Positions 24,100-35,576 of a DNA stretch of 64,000 bases are shown here, piece after piece. Each line of letters starts with the position of its first letter. Position 1 is the stretch's first letter. Under the pieces are notes generated by a model. It searched no databases, was not told the DNA's origin, and saw only the letters and a list, made by a program, of their open reading frames with translations. This DNA comes from Pagrus major. Lineage: Eukaryota; Chordata; Actinopteri; Spariformes; Sparidae. A program made the position numbers and the translations under genes. The stretch lies in NCBI RefSeq assembly GCF_040436345.1, contig NC_133232.1, positions 25,946,315-26,010,314 on the forward strand, in the 5' to 3' direction.

Positions 24100-24438
24100 G
24101 TCAGTTTTACAGAAATGATAATGTAACTAATGGCATATCCATGTTTTTTACGAGGTGAAGTGGTTGAGTGTTTTCATTTTCCCCTGTCATTTAAGTTAGT
24201 ATATTGACACTTCTTGGGCATTCCGGTAGTATTTTGTTTCTTGAATATGAACAAACTATTTTCTTAAACTCGTGCTTGTTTTTCTTTCTTTTTTTTCTTT
24301 TATTTTCCTTTTACAGATTTATGTTTCAGGAGTCTTATTTCCAAAAGGATATTTGAATTTTTCTTCAGTGTAGTAGCTTTTCGACTGTTATAAAAAAGTC
24401 TGTTTCATTAAACAAATACTTCACTACTTTTTTCTCAA

Positions 24439-24459
24439 TTCAGCACCATGGACAGCTGC
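24439..24459 (+). promoter_or_regulatory. RE1/NRSE-like REST site
   Basis: Core TTCAGCACCATGGACAG followed by CTGC. Confidence 0.8.
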
Positions 24460-24795
24460 CTCATTTCTTTAGGTCTGAATGCTAGAACGGTTCATTGTTG
24501 CAGTGTGACTGCATGTTGCCTAAATGAAAGTCCTTCCACAATTTGAAACTTGTACATATGATCTGTTTTTTATTTCGTTTCTTTGGCGTCAATTTACTTC
24601 ATGTTGGAGAGCAGCAAACTTGTTTTGCTAATGAGGAATGCTCGCATTTCTCCTACCTTTTTGAGATATTATAGTTTACAAAGCATGAGACCGATCAATT
24701 TGATTTCCACTCATTTTAAATGATATAGTTAGCTTAGGATGGAACGTGTTATTACAGCTTCAAAGCACTGTAGACAGAGTGAGTTTCAAGACCTC

Positions 24796-24798
<3 letters not shown>

Positions 24799-24857
<59 letters not shown>
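24799..24857. repeat. TG microsatellite
   Basis: Uninterrupted TG dinucleotide tract of about 59 bp. Confidence 0.97.
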
Positions 24858-24859
<2 letters not shown>

Positions 24860-25136
24860 CATAATGTATGAGTTTACTACTGTGAGACTTTATCTTTCCT
24901 CATCACTGTTTGTATCTTATTTACCAAGGCCCTTTTCTTCTTCTTTTTTCATTCAATGGGGTTGACCTGTCAGGCTCTGCTCCATTTTCCCAAGAGATCG
25001 TTAAAAGAATATTTTTTTATTTTAATATTTGTTGTAGATTTGACACAACTGGTCAACCTGCATCCAGGACCAAACAATATTGAAACCATTGATCACTTTC
25101 TATATTTCATAGTGTTCTGTAGTTCAGCATTGTGAA

Positions 25137-25158
25137 CTCTTAGGGCCGCTGTTGGCCA
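25137..25158 (+). promoter_or_regulatory. CSE / CTCF-like promoter element of exon I
   Basis: TTAGGGCCGCTGTTGGCCA, the consensus form. Its reverse complement starts TGGCCAACAGCGGC, close to the CTCF motif TGGCCA-CAG-GGGC. Confidence 0.85.
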
Positions 25159-25413
25159 GTCTGTGTAAGTTAAGGAGAAGCAAGCAGCAGTACCTCCCCC
25201 ATCATTTCAGATAGAAAACGAGAGAAAGACACAGGGATCAGTACAGAATACGACGACCAGAGCTCTAAACGTTCATTTGGGCGGATACTGTTCTTTTGAT
25301 TGATTTTTTTTACATAACTGGTGATTACATACAACGGAGGACGTAATAAGGATTATCTTCGAAGAAAAAAATCGTTTTTAACAGGAATACCACGCGGTTC
25401 ATTTTACAAGACC

Positions 25414-27813
25414 ATGACGGACAGAACAATGAGACGGCAAGTGCTGCTGTTAATCTCGATTCTCTCTTTCAGTTCAGTGATTGGGCAGGTCAGCTACTCC
25501 ATCCCAGAGGAAATGCCGAAAGGCTCTTTCGTGGGTGATATTGCGCAAGATTTGGGTTTGGATGTGAAAAGACTGAAATCAGGAAAAGCTCGCCTTTATA
25601 CAGGAGACAGTGCAGAGTACATCGAGCTAAATAAAGAGAGAGGAGTCCTCCTCGTCAAAGAGAGGATAGACAGAGAGGTGATCTGCGCACAGACAGCGCC
25701 CTGCGCTTTGCATTTCCAGGTCATTTTAGAGAATCCAATGGAGTTTTATAGCATTACTGTCGAGGTTACAGACATCAATGACAACGCCCCGATTTTTCAA
25801 AGAGGTGAAATGAAATTCAGAATAAGTGAGTCAGCCATCACCGGAGCAGTGTTCTTGTTGCAACAAGCAGTAGATCTGGATGTCGGTGTGAATGGCCTTC
25901 AAAGTTATTTGTTAAAGCCAACCGATAATTTTGTTTTGAAGCTGCAAAATCAAGCAGACGGAAGCAAGATGGTAGAAATGGTTTTACAGAAACCCTTAGA
26001 TCGAGAGAAACAGGATCATTTGTCGCTTGTATTGACTGCAGTAGACGGTGGTGACCCGCAGCTCTCCGGTACAGTTCAGATACATATCAGTGTGCTAGAT
26101 ATCAATGATAATGCTCCAGTTTTTACTCAGAAAATCTACAAGTCCACTATAAGAGAGAACTCGCCCTCAGGGACACAAGTAGTGATTGTTAGTGCTTCGG
26201 ACTCCGATGAAGGAATTAATGGCAAAATTTCTTATGCTATACAAAATGTACTCGATAATATATCGGAATTGTTTGAGATAAATAGAGAGACCGGAGAGGT
26301 TATACTGATCGGCAACACTGACTTTGAAAAAAAGCGACAGTATCAAATACATGTCCAAGCCAGTGATGAAGGAGGATTAACTGACTCATGTAAAATTATA
26401 GTTGAAATAACGGACACAAATGACAATATACCTGCTATAAATGTCATGTCAAAGTCCAGTGCAATAAAAGAGGACATTCCGCCTGGCACTGTTGTGACGA
26501 TGATAAACGTCCAAGATCCAGACTCAGGTGAAAATGGAAAGGTTCAGTGTTATATCAACGAGAATATTCCATTCACAATGTCCTCAACATCAAATAATTT
26601 CTTCAGTTTGACAACAGACAGTGATCTGGACAGAGAGAGAGCCTCTGAGTATAATATTAGTGTGACCTGCTCTGATGAAGGAGTGCCCTCCCTCTCCAGC
26701 AGCGTCACTCTCACCTTACAGATCTCTGATGTGAATGACAACGCGCCTGTTTTTGAGAGGAGCTCATATGAGGCCTACATTGTAGAAAACAACACACCAG
26801 GCCTCTCTATATTCACAGTGAAAGCCAGAGACGCTGACTGGAACCAGAATGCTCGTGTTTCTTACATCCTGGAGGACTCCTCTGTTAACGGAGTGCCAGT
26901 CTCCTCATATGTGTCCGTCAGTGCTGATAGTGGAGTCATCCATGCAGTGCGCTCTTTTGACTACGAGCAGATCAAAGATTTCCAGTTCCGCGTCAGAGCG
27001 CAGGATGGAGGCTCTCCTCCACTCAGTAGTAATGTGAGTGTGAAAATAATGATCCAGGACCAGAACGACAACCCTCCTCAGGTTCTGTACCCAGTCCAGA
27101 CTGGTGGCTCTCTGGTGGCTGAAATGGTGCCTCGTTCAGCAGATGTGGGCTATCTGGTGACTAAAGTGGTGGCTGTTGATGTGGACTCTGGACAGAATGC
27201 CTGGCTCTCCTATAAACTGCAGAAAGCCACAGACAGGGCGCTGTTTGAAGTGGGCTTACAGAATGGAGAAATCAGAACTATCCGCCAGGTGACTGATAAA
27301 GATGCTGTGAAACAGAGACTGACTGTTATAGTGGAGGACAACGGGCAGCCCTCTCGCTCAGCTACAGTCATTGTGAACGTGGCGGTGGCGGACAGCTTCC
27401 CTGAAGTGCTGTCGGAGTTCACTGACTTTCCTCACGACAAGGAGTACAATGACAACCTGACTTTTTACTTAGTGCTGGCTTTGGCTGTAGTGTCCTTCCT
27501 GTTCATCACGTGTTTAGTGGTTATTATATCAGTGAAAATCTACAGATGGAGACAGTCTCGCGTCCTGTATCACTCCAGTCTCCCTGTGATTCCATATTAT
27601 CCTCCACGTTACTCAGACACGTTGGGGACAGGGACTCTCCCACACGTGTACAACTACGAGGTGTGCAGGACGACTGACTCCAGGAAGAGTGACTGTAAGT
27701 TCGGCAGAGCTGGTAGTCAGAACGTGTTGATAATGGACCCCAGTTCTACAGCGACGATGCAGCGGATGCAGAGTGAGAAGAGCATCCTGGATGAACCAGA
27801 CTCTCCTCTAGAG
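25414..27813 (+). CDS. Exon I: gamma-type protocadherin variable exon, QVSY subfamily (800 codons)
   Basis: ATG 25414 (MTDRTMRRQVLLLISIL) is the first in-frame ATG; the frame upstream opens at GTG. EC1 is distinctive: EEMPKGSFVGDIAQDLGL and the Cys pair ICAQTAPC. EC3 has QNVLDNISELFEINRETGE. EC4 onward is the common sequence from RERASEYNISVTC. EC5 has FRVRAQDGG (Arg for Lys). TM 685-707. Tail DPSSTATMQRMQSE, the Ala variant shared with L, M and P. Donor GAG|GTTAGA. The 3' flank resembles K and N in its first bases. Confidence 0.95.
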
Positions 27814-27987
27814 GTTAGACTGTTTCAAAACTGTTCCAGTGTTTTCTTAATGATAAAAAAATGTAATTAATGTCACACAACTTTTGCGTGGATAGTCTCC
27901 TTTCGTTTTTAGCACTGTCGTTCGGTTTCAAAGTCTGTCTCTTTATATTGGTTTCATATTTGCTGTTCATTAGGCAAAAAAAAAAAA

Positions 27988-28135
<148 letters not shown>

Positions 28136-28378
28136 GTATTACTTCTCCTGAAACAAGGTGAAGCCTTTATTTGATGAGTACTTCTACCAACTTCATAAAA
28201 TCTTAAAGTATTGCTGTCTGATTTAGGTAGTGGACCTCTGCAGTTAAATTGTGCCTCTCGAAATCGGTTATGAGGCGCAGCTTTTAGTGTGAAATGGCTG
28301 ACATATACCTGGTCTATCTACGCTCCTGGGCTTCAATACTTTCTTCTTTGTCAGATCTGTGTAGTACATTAAATTGAA

Positions 28379-28400
28379 CTCGTAGGGCCGCTGTTGGCCA
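28379..28400 (+). promoter_or_regulatory. CSE / CTCF-like promoter element of exon J
   Basis: CGTAGGGCCGCTGTTGGCCA, about 241 bp before the ATG. Confidence 0.85.
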
Positions 28401-28635
28401 GTCAGTGATAATTGTAGGGCAGGTTTCAACAGTACCTCCCCATCGTCTTTTTTCTTAAGTCAGAGAAAAGCAGACACGCAGTAGGGACATAGCACTGTAA
28501 GCGAGCTGTTATCACCGACACGGACGGTTGCATTTAACTGTAATTCATCGGTTACTTCAAATTGCTGTATTTGCCGAGGAAATACATCGGATTTTCTTTC
28601 CGACGGATATAGGACTGTAACGGGATTTGTGCTTC

Positions 28636-31041
28636 ATGGAAATACCGGACAGAACAATGAGGGGGGAAGTGCTGTTGTTCATCTCAATCCTTTCTCTCAC
28701 ATCGGTGGTCGGGCAGGTCAGCTACTCTATTCCAGAGGAAATGGCTAAAGGGTCTTTAATCGGTAACATCGCTCAGGATTTAGGTTTGGACAGAAAACGA
28801 CTGACATCTGGCAAAGCTCGGATTTTTACAGGAGACAGCGCAGAGTACATCGAGCTGAACAGAGAACGAGGAGTCCTCCTCATCAAAGAGAAAATAGACA
28901 GAGAGGCGCTCTGTGGACAGACGACGCCCTGCGCTTTGCATTTTCAGGTCATTTTAGAAAACCCTATGGAATTATACACGGTTGTTGTCGAGATTACAGA
29001 TATTAATGACAACACCCCAACTTTTGAAAAATCTGACATGAAATTCAAAATAAGTGAATCTGCTGTAATCGGAGCAAAATTCATGTTAGAGAGGGCAATA
29101 GATGCTGATGTTGGCATGAACAGTCTGCAGAGATACTTTCTCACCAAAACCGAGAATTTTGTTCTGAAATTAAAAGAACAGCCCGATGGAGAGAAGATAG
29201 TTGAAATGGTTTTACAAAAACCTCTTGACAGAGAAAAACAAGAGGAGATATTTCTGGTGTTAACTGCAGTGGACGGAGGGGAACCAAACCTATCTGGCAC
29301 AGCACAGATACATGTTACGGTGCTTGATATAAATGACAATGCACCCGTTTTTACAAAGACGGTGTATAAGGCTACAATACCCGAAAACGCCCCTAAAGGT
29401 ACAGTCATAACCACGGTCAGTGCTTCAGATGCTGATAAAGGATCAAACTCAAAGGTTACGTATTCAATATCAAACACAGCTGCAGGTGTACGAGACATGT
29501 TTGAGATGGATGAAGTAAATGGGGATTTGATTTTGAGAAGTAGTGTGGATTATGAAAAAGCACGTTTCTATCAAATACATGTGCAAGCCAGTGATGAAGG
29601 AGGGCTGACAGATTCATGTAAGATTACGGTTGAAGTGATTGACATTAATGATAACAAGCCAGTGATTAATATAATGTCACAGACTAATGTAATTCTCGAA
29701 GACTCTAAACCAGCAACAGTTGTTACTATGGTAAATGTTCAGGATTTAGATTCCGGAGATAATGGCAAAGTTCAGTGTGCAATCAATGAAAATATTCCTT
29801 TCACACTGAAGCCGACCTCAGGGAATTTCTTTAACCTGATAACAGACAGTGATCTGGACAGAGAGAGAGCCTCTGAGTATAATATTAGTGTGACCTGCTC
29901 TGATGAAGGAGTGCCCTCCCTCTCCAGCAGCGTCACTCTCACCTTACAGATCTCTGATGTGAATGACAACGCGCCTGTCTTTGAGAGGAGCTCATATGAG
30001 GCCTACATTGTAGAAAACAACACACCAGGCCTCTCTATATTCACAGTGAAAGCCAGAGACGCTGACTGGAACCAGAATGCTCGTGTTTCTTACATCCTGG
30101 AGGACTCCTCTGTTAACGGAGTGCCAGTCTCCTCATATGTGTCCGTCAGTGCTGATAGTGGAGTCATCCATGCAGTGCGCTCTTTTGACTACGAGCAGAT
30201 CAAAGATTTCCAGTTCCGCGTCAAAGCGCAGGATGGAGGCTCTCCTCCACTCAGTAGTAATGTGAGTGTGAAAATAATGATCCAGGACCAGAACGACAAC
30301 CCCCCTCAGGTTCTGTACCCAGTCCAGACTGGTGGCTCTCTGGTGGCTGAAATGGTGCCTCGTTCAGCAGATGTGGGCTACCTGGTGACTAAAGTGGTGG
30401 CTGTTGATGTGGACTCTGGACAGAATGCCTGGCTCTCCTACAAACTGCAGAAAGCCACAGACAGGGCGCTGTTTGAAGTGGGCTTACAGAATGGAGAAAT
30501 CAGAACTATCCGCCAGGTGACTGATAAAGATGCTGTGAAACAGAGACTGACTGTTATAGTGGAGGACAACGGGCAGCCCTCTCGTTCAGCTACAGTCATT
30601 GTGAACGTGGCGGTGGCGGACAGCTTCCCTGAAGTGCTGTCGGAGTTCACTGACTTTCCTCACGACAAGGAGTACAATGACAACCTGACTTTTTACTTAG
30701 TGCTGGCTTTGGCTGTAGTGTCCTTCCTGTTCATCACGTGTTTAGTGGTTATTATATCAGTGAAAATCTACAGATGGAGACAGTCTCGCGTCCTGTATCA
30801 CTCCAGTCTCCCTGTGATTCCATATTATCCACCACGTTACTCAGACACTTTGGGGACAGGGACTCTCCCACACGTGTACAACTACGAGGTGTGCAGGACG
30901 ACTGACTCCAGAAGGAGTGACTGTAAGTTCGGCAGAGCTGGTAGTCAGAACGTGTTGATAATGGACCCCAGTTCTACAGGGACGATGCAGCGGATGCAGA
31001 ATGAGAAGAGCATCCTGGACGAACCAGACTCACCTCTAGAG
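28636..31041 (+). CDS. Exon J: gamma-type protocadherin variable exon, QVSY subfamily (802 codons)
   Basis: ATG 28636 (MEIPDRTMRGEVLLF) chosen; the frame before it opens at TTG. Signal LLFISILSLTSVVG. EC1 has DRKRLTSGKARIF and LCGQTTPC. The EC2 region has MKFKISESAVIGAKFMLERA and TKTENFVLKLKEQPDG. EC3 has SNTAAGVRDMFEMDEVNGD and the linker DINDNKP. TM 687-709; tail RRSDCKFGRAG...MQRMQNE (Asn for Ser, shared with L). Donor GAG|GTTAGT, phase 0. Confidence 0.95.
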
Positions 31042-31173
31042 GTTAGTATACCAGAAGATCAGAAGATACATATTTGTTACATCCACTAGGTGTAGGCCCA
31101 AATACGGTACGTTGCCACATTGAGATTAGCTCGTTGGGAACAGTTGTGTACGTCATTTTTGCGGTTATCCTGA

Positions 31174-31194
31174 TGCAGCACCACGGACAGCGCT
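31174..31194 (+). promoter_or_regulatory. RE1/NRSE-like REST site
   Basis: TGCAGCACCACGGACAG then CGCT; the central CACGG is the exact consensus. Confidence 0.82.
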
Positions 31195-31249
31195 CAGAGC
31201 AGTCATGTTACTTATATGCCACTGTAAGGACTAGAAAAACGTGCCATTT

Positions 31250-31256
31250 CTCTCTC

Positions 31257-31294
<38 letters not shown>

Positions 31295-31326
31295 ACTCTC
31301 TCTCTCTCTTTTTTCTCTCTCTCTCT
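31250..31326. repeat. CT microsatellite
   Basis: TC dinucleotide tract with short ACTCAC and TTTTT interruptions, lying between two RE1 sites. Confidence 0.95.
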
Positions 31327-31465
31327 ATTTCCCTGTGTGTTCGTGAATATGTGTGTCATTTAAAAGTCCCTCTGTATTCTGCAGTTTGTATAATCAGTTT
31401 CTGTATACATATGTAAAGAGGGTCATAAAGAATCATTCCGTTAAATAGTGTTTTTTTTATTATTA

Positions 31466-31486
31466 TTCAGCACCACGGACAGAGCA
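31466..31486 (+). promoter_or_regulatory. RE1/NRSE-like REST site
   Basis: TTCAGCACCACGGACAG, an exact match to the 17-base NRSE core; the best site in the window. Confidence 0.85.
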
Positions 31487-31806
31487 AACGAAAGCTGTGT
31501 CTCTGCACTTCACTAAATAGGCTACAGTAACTTGACAAATCATTTACCTTTCGTCCTTTGTTGTGCTCTTTGACACTGTGGTATGTGTAGCTGCCTGCGT
31601 GATTGTATTATTGCTTCATATTTTACTTTTTATTATCCGTTGCTGTTGTCGTGTTTGTCATTTTAATAAATGCAAACAGATATGAGTGTTAATGTTCATA
31701 TTCGAGTTCAGTTCAGCAGATTGGTCTGATCTCTTTCTTGCCTTTTGTTAAAATTCATTCAAGTTGGTTTACCAGAGTAATTTGCCATGTAGTTCAGTCC
31801 ATTGAA

Positions 31807-31828
31807 CAGAGAGGGACGCTGTTGGCCA
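31807..31828 (+). promoter_or_regulatory. CSE / CTCF-like promoter element of exon K
   Basis: GAGAGGGACGCTGTTGGCCA, about 249 bp before the ATG. Confidence 0.82.
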
Positions 31829-32071
31829 TCGAGTTGCTGAGGAAGCATTCGTTGCAGTACCTCCCCTATACCTCAACATATTACACTGGGACATAGAGAG
31901 AGGCAGAGTTAACAGTCGGGACTACCACGAGCCAGGACGACACAAGGGGATTTCTTTGTTCGACAATTTAGGATAAGTGCCATCTTTCGACCAAATACGT
32001 GTACCTACGAGTCAAAATCGGAACCTGAGGCAGAGAAACAGAGGATTTTCTGGGGGTTTTTCTTCACAGAC

Positions 32072-34465
32072 ATGTCGACGGGAACGATGGGATGGCAAGT
32101 GCTGTTGTTTTTCTCGGTGCTCTCTCTCAGTGTAGTGCAGGGGCAGGTCAGCTACTCCATTCCAGAGGAAATGGCAAAGGGGGCTTTAATAGGCAATGTA
32201 GCCCAGGATTTAGGTTTAAGTGTGGAAAGACTGAAGTCCGGTAAAGCTCGTATTTATAGTGGGAACAGCGAGGAGCATATCGAGCTGAAGAGAGAAAGAG
32301 GAGTCCTAGTGATTAAAGATAAAATAGACAGAGAGTCTCTATGCGGTCAAACAATGCCCTGCGCTCTCCATTTTCAGATGATCCTTGAAAACCCAATGGA
32401 GTTTTACACGGTTACTGTCGAAATTACCGATATAAATGACAATCCTCCCACATTTGAGAGAGGTGAGATGAAATATGATATCCCCGAATCAGCCCTTACT
32501 GGAGCTCGATTCGTGTTAGAGAAAGCCATAGACGATGATGTTGGTGTAAACGGCTTGAGCAGCTACGCCCTAAAACCCAGTGATAATTTTGTTTTGAAAA
32601 CCGTCAGCCGAGGAGACGGGACTAAGCATGTCGAAATGGTTTTACAGAAACCATTAGACCGAGAGAATCAAGAGCATGTATCATTAATACTAACTGCTCT
32701 GGATGGCGGTGAACCACAGCTCTCGGGGACTATGCAGATTATCATAACTGTGTTAGACGTCAATGACAACGCGCCTGTGTGTTCAAAACCGGAGTATAAG
32801 GCAAGTGTTACAGAAAACGCTCCTGTTGGCACTGTAATAACTACTGTAAGGGCTACAGATATAGATAAAGGCAATAACGGAAAAGTAACATACATGATTT
32901 CAAAATCTGGAGCAGCGGGTCTCTTTCAAATTGATGCCAATAACGGACTATTGACCTTAAGTGGAAATGTAGATTATGAAAAAAGGAGACTGTATGAGAT
33001 TGATGTTCAGGTGTCAGATCAGGGAGGATTATCCGACTCATGTAAAGTAATTGTAGACGTGACAGATACTAATGATAACCCTCCATCTATTAACATCATG
33101 TCTAAGTCAAACACGGTATCAGAGAACATGAAACAGGGGACGGTTGTAACAATGCTGAATATACAAGATCCGGACTCTAATGAAAATGGCAAAGTCATGT
33201 GTGTTTTAAACGAAAATATTCCGTTTGCCATTAAATCAACAACAAATAATTTCTTTACCGTTGTGACAGACAGTGAGTTAGACAGAGAGAGAGCCTCTGA
33301 GTATAATATTAGTGTGACCTGCTCTGATGAAGGAGTGCCCTCCCTCTCCAGCAGCGTCACTCTCACCTTACAGATCTCTGATGTGAATGACAACGCGCCT
33401 GTCTTTGAGAGGAGCTCATATGAGGCCTACATTGTAGAAAACAACACACCAGGCCTCTCTATATTCACAGTGAAAGCCAGAGACGCTGACTGGAACCAGA
33501 ATGCTCGTGTTTCTTACATCCTGGAGGACTCCTCTGTTAACGGAGTGCCAGTCTCCTCATATGTGTCCGTCAGTGCTGATAGTGGAGTCATCCATGCAGT
33601 GCGCTCTTTTGACTACGAGCAGATCAAAGATTTCCAGTTCCGCGTCAAAGCGCAGGATGGAGGCTCTCCTCCACTCAGCAGTAATGTGAGTGTGAAAATA
33701 ATGATCCAGGACCAGAACGACAACCCCCCTCAGGTTCTGTACCCAGTCCAGACTGGTGGCTCTCTGGTGGCTGAAATGGTGCCTCGTTCAGCAGATGTGG
33801 GCTATCTGGTGACTAAAGTGGTGGCTGTTGATGTGGACTCTGGACAGAATGCCTGGCTCTCCTATAAACTGCAGAAAGCCACAGACAGGGCGCTGTTTGA
33901 AGTGGGCTTACAGAATGGAGAAATCAGAACTATCCGCCAGGTGACTGATAAAGATGCTGTGAAACAGAGACTGACTGTTATAGTGGAGGACAACGGGCAG
34001 CCCTCTCGTTCAGCTACAGTCATTGTTAACGTGGCGGTGGCGGACAGCTTCCCTGAAGTGCTGTCGGAGTTCACTGACTTTCCTCACGACAAGGAGTACA
34101 ATGACAACCTGACTTTTTACTTAGTGCTGGCTTTGGCTGTAGTGTCCTTCCTGTTCATCACGTGTTTAGTGGTTATTATATCAGTGAAAATCTACAGATG
34201 GAGACAGTCTCGCGTCCTGTATCACTCCAGTCTCCCTGTGATTCCATATTATCCTCCACGTTACTCAGACACTTTGGGGACAGGGACTCTCCCACACGTG
34301 TACAACTACGAGGTGTGCAGGACGACTGACTCCAGAAGGAGTGACTGTAAGTTCGGCAGAGCTGGTAGTCAGAACGTGTTGATAATGGACCCCAGTTCTA
34401 CAGGGACGATGCAGCGGATGCAGAGTGAGAAGAGCATCCTGGACGAACCAGACTCTCCTCTAGAG
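32072..34465 (+). CDS. Exon K: gamma-type protocadherin variable exon, QVSY subfamily (798 codons)
   Basis: ATG 32072 (MSTGTMGWQVLLFFSVL). EC1 LSVERLKSGKARIYSG with Cys pair LCGQTMPC. EC3 is a few residues shorter than its neighbours in the loop before the LFQIDANNG strand (SKSGAAG where others have about ten residues such as SNTLDNVRHV). EC4 has NENIPFAIKSTTNNFFTVV. TM 683-705. The donor is the weakest in the window, GAG|GTTTGA, lacking the A at +4; unspliced reading would stop two codons after Glu. Tail RRSDCKFGRAG. Confidence 0.95.
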
Positions 34466-34710
34466 GTTTGACTGCTTTTTAAACTGTTTAAGTATTGTCT
34501 TAATGTTTGTAGTCAATAACGCACAACTTTTTTTTTCTTGAAGTGACAAACTGGGGAGCATATACTATGCATCATTCTCTTTATTACAATGTAAACTGGT
34601 TGTTTTTTTAAAAGAGATCCCTAGTTTACTTCTCATGCTCCTCGAATAGGTATTAACTTAAACTTTGCATCGTGAACGACACGACGATTTTTTTTACAAT
34701 AGTAATACAT

Positions 34711-34760
34711 ATTATTATTATTATTATTATTATTATTAGTAGTAGTAGTAGTAGTAGTAT
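34711..34760. repeat. ATT then AGT trinucleotide microsatellite
   Basis: About nine ATT units run directly into about seven AGT units. Confidence 0.95.
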
Positions 34761-34852
34761 TGTATCAGCAATATTTTCCGGATATTTTATACCTTAACAT
34801 CCCGTTACTTGAACAGCTTGTGCAGTCTGGCTCTCATTCATATGTGATTCAC

Positions 34853-34873
34853 TTCAGAACTGCGGACAGCGAC
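34853..34873 (+). promoter_or_regulatory. RE1/NRSE-like REST site
   Basis: TTCAGAACTGCGGACAG then CGAC. A for C at position 6 is allowed by the RE1 matrix. Confidence 0.78.
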
Positions 34874-35279
34874 ATAAATAGGACATCAACATATGTCTGT
34901 CCACGGCTTTTTACATAGTTTTAATAACTGTTTCTTTCTTTGCTCTTTTCATTTCCCCCATAATTAAAAAAATGTAGTGAAACCTTTGTTTTCTGAGCTA
35001 TTTGTCAGTCCCAGTCATTCAATCGGATTTTGTATCCACCCATCCCTGGGACGTCTCATAAACAGTGTCTTCAGTGGGGTGTCTATTCTCTTTAAATGTA
35101 TATTTACAATCATTTTGAGGGTAAACTTGCTGAATATGACTCAAGTCTTCTTCCTTCAGTCGTATGAGAAGTCCAAGATATTATATTGGTAGATGTATTG
35201 TAACTTAATGTCCAGAAGATTTACAGTGTTTTCTCCAGTGTTGAATTTTAGTTGGTGCTCTGCAGTTTTATAATGTGGA

Positions 35280-35301
35280 CTCTTAGGGCCGCTGTTGACC
35301 A
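35280..35301 (+). promoter_or_regulatory. CSE / CTCF-like promoter element of exon L
   Basis: CTTAGGGCCGCTGTTGACCA. The sequence on to CACCTCCCATGT and beyond is nearly identical to exon M's promoter. Confidence 0.85.
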
Positions 35302-35576
35302 GAGTGTTGCTGAATGAGAGCAGGGTTGTAGCAGCACCTCCCATGTAACGTCGACACAATACAGATAGATCACGACGGGGAAAGAACGGACATTTCTGAC
35401 TGCGAAACATCTTTTTAAAAGAAGAGGAGAAATTTCGACCTGCAAGAGATTTGCTTCTAACGAGTGGATTATGGAGCTGTCTGTTTAACTTCTAACATCA
35501 GTATTTAAGAGATATCTGTTTTTTCTGGAATATAAACAGAGTGTGAAGCCTCAGTGGGAAAATATCGGCTAGAACA

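Larger units (their letters stand above)
24100..25413 (+). other. Spacer H-I: RE1, TG microsatellite, CSE promoter
   Basis: RE1 at 24439, TG repeat at 24799-24857, CSE at 25137, C-rich box TACCTCCCCCATCAT at 25191-25205. AT-rich otherwise. Confidence 0.7.
31042..32071 (+). other. Spacer J-K: two RE1 sites, CT microsatellite, CSE promoter
   Basis: RE1 at 31174 and 31466 flank a CT repeat (31250-31326). CSE at 31807, C-rich box TACCTCCCCTATA at 31858. Confidence 0.7.
34466..35576 (+). other. Spacer K-L: ATT/AGT repeat, RE1, CSE promoter
   Basis: Trinucleotide repeat at 34711-34760, RE1 at 34853, CSE at 35280 and C-rich box CACCTCCCATGT at 35335. From about 34800 it matches the spacer before M. 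Confidence 0.7.

Noticed and set aside
26849-27037. A 62-residue +-strand frame recurring inside EC5 of H-S
   Set aside because: Overlaps the protocadherin frame within the shared block; repeated because the block is copied.
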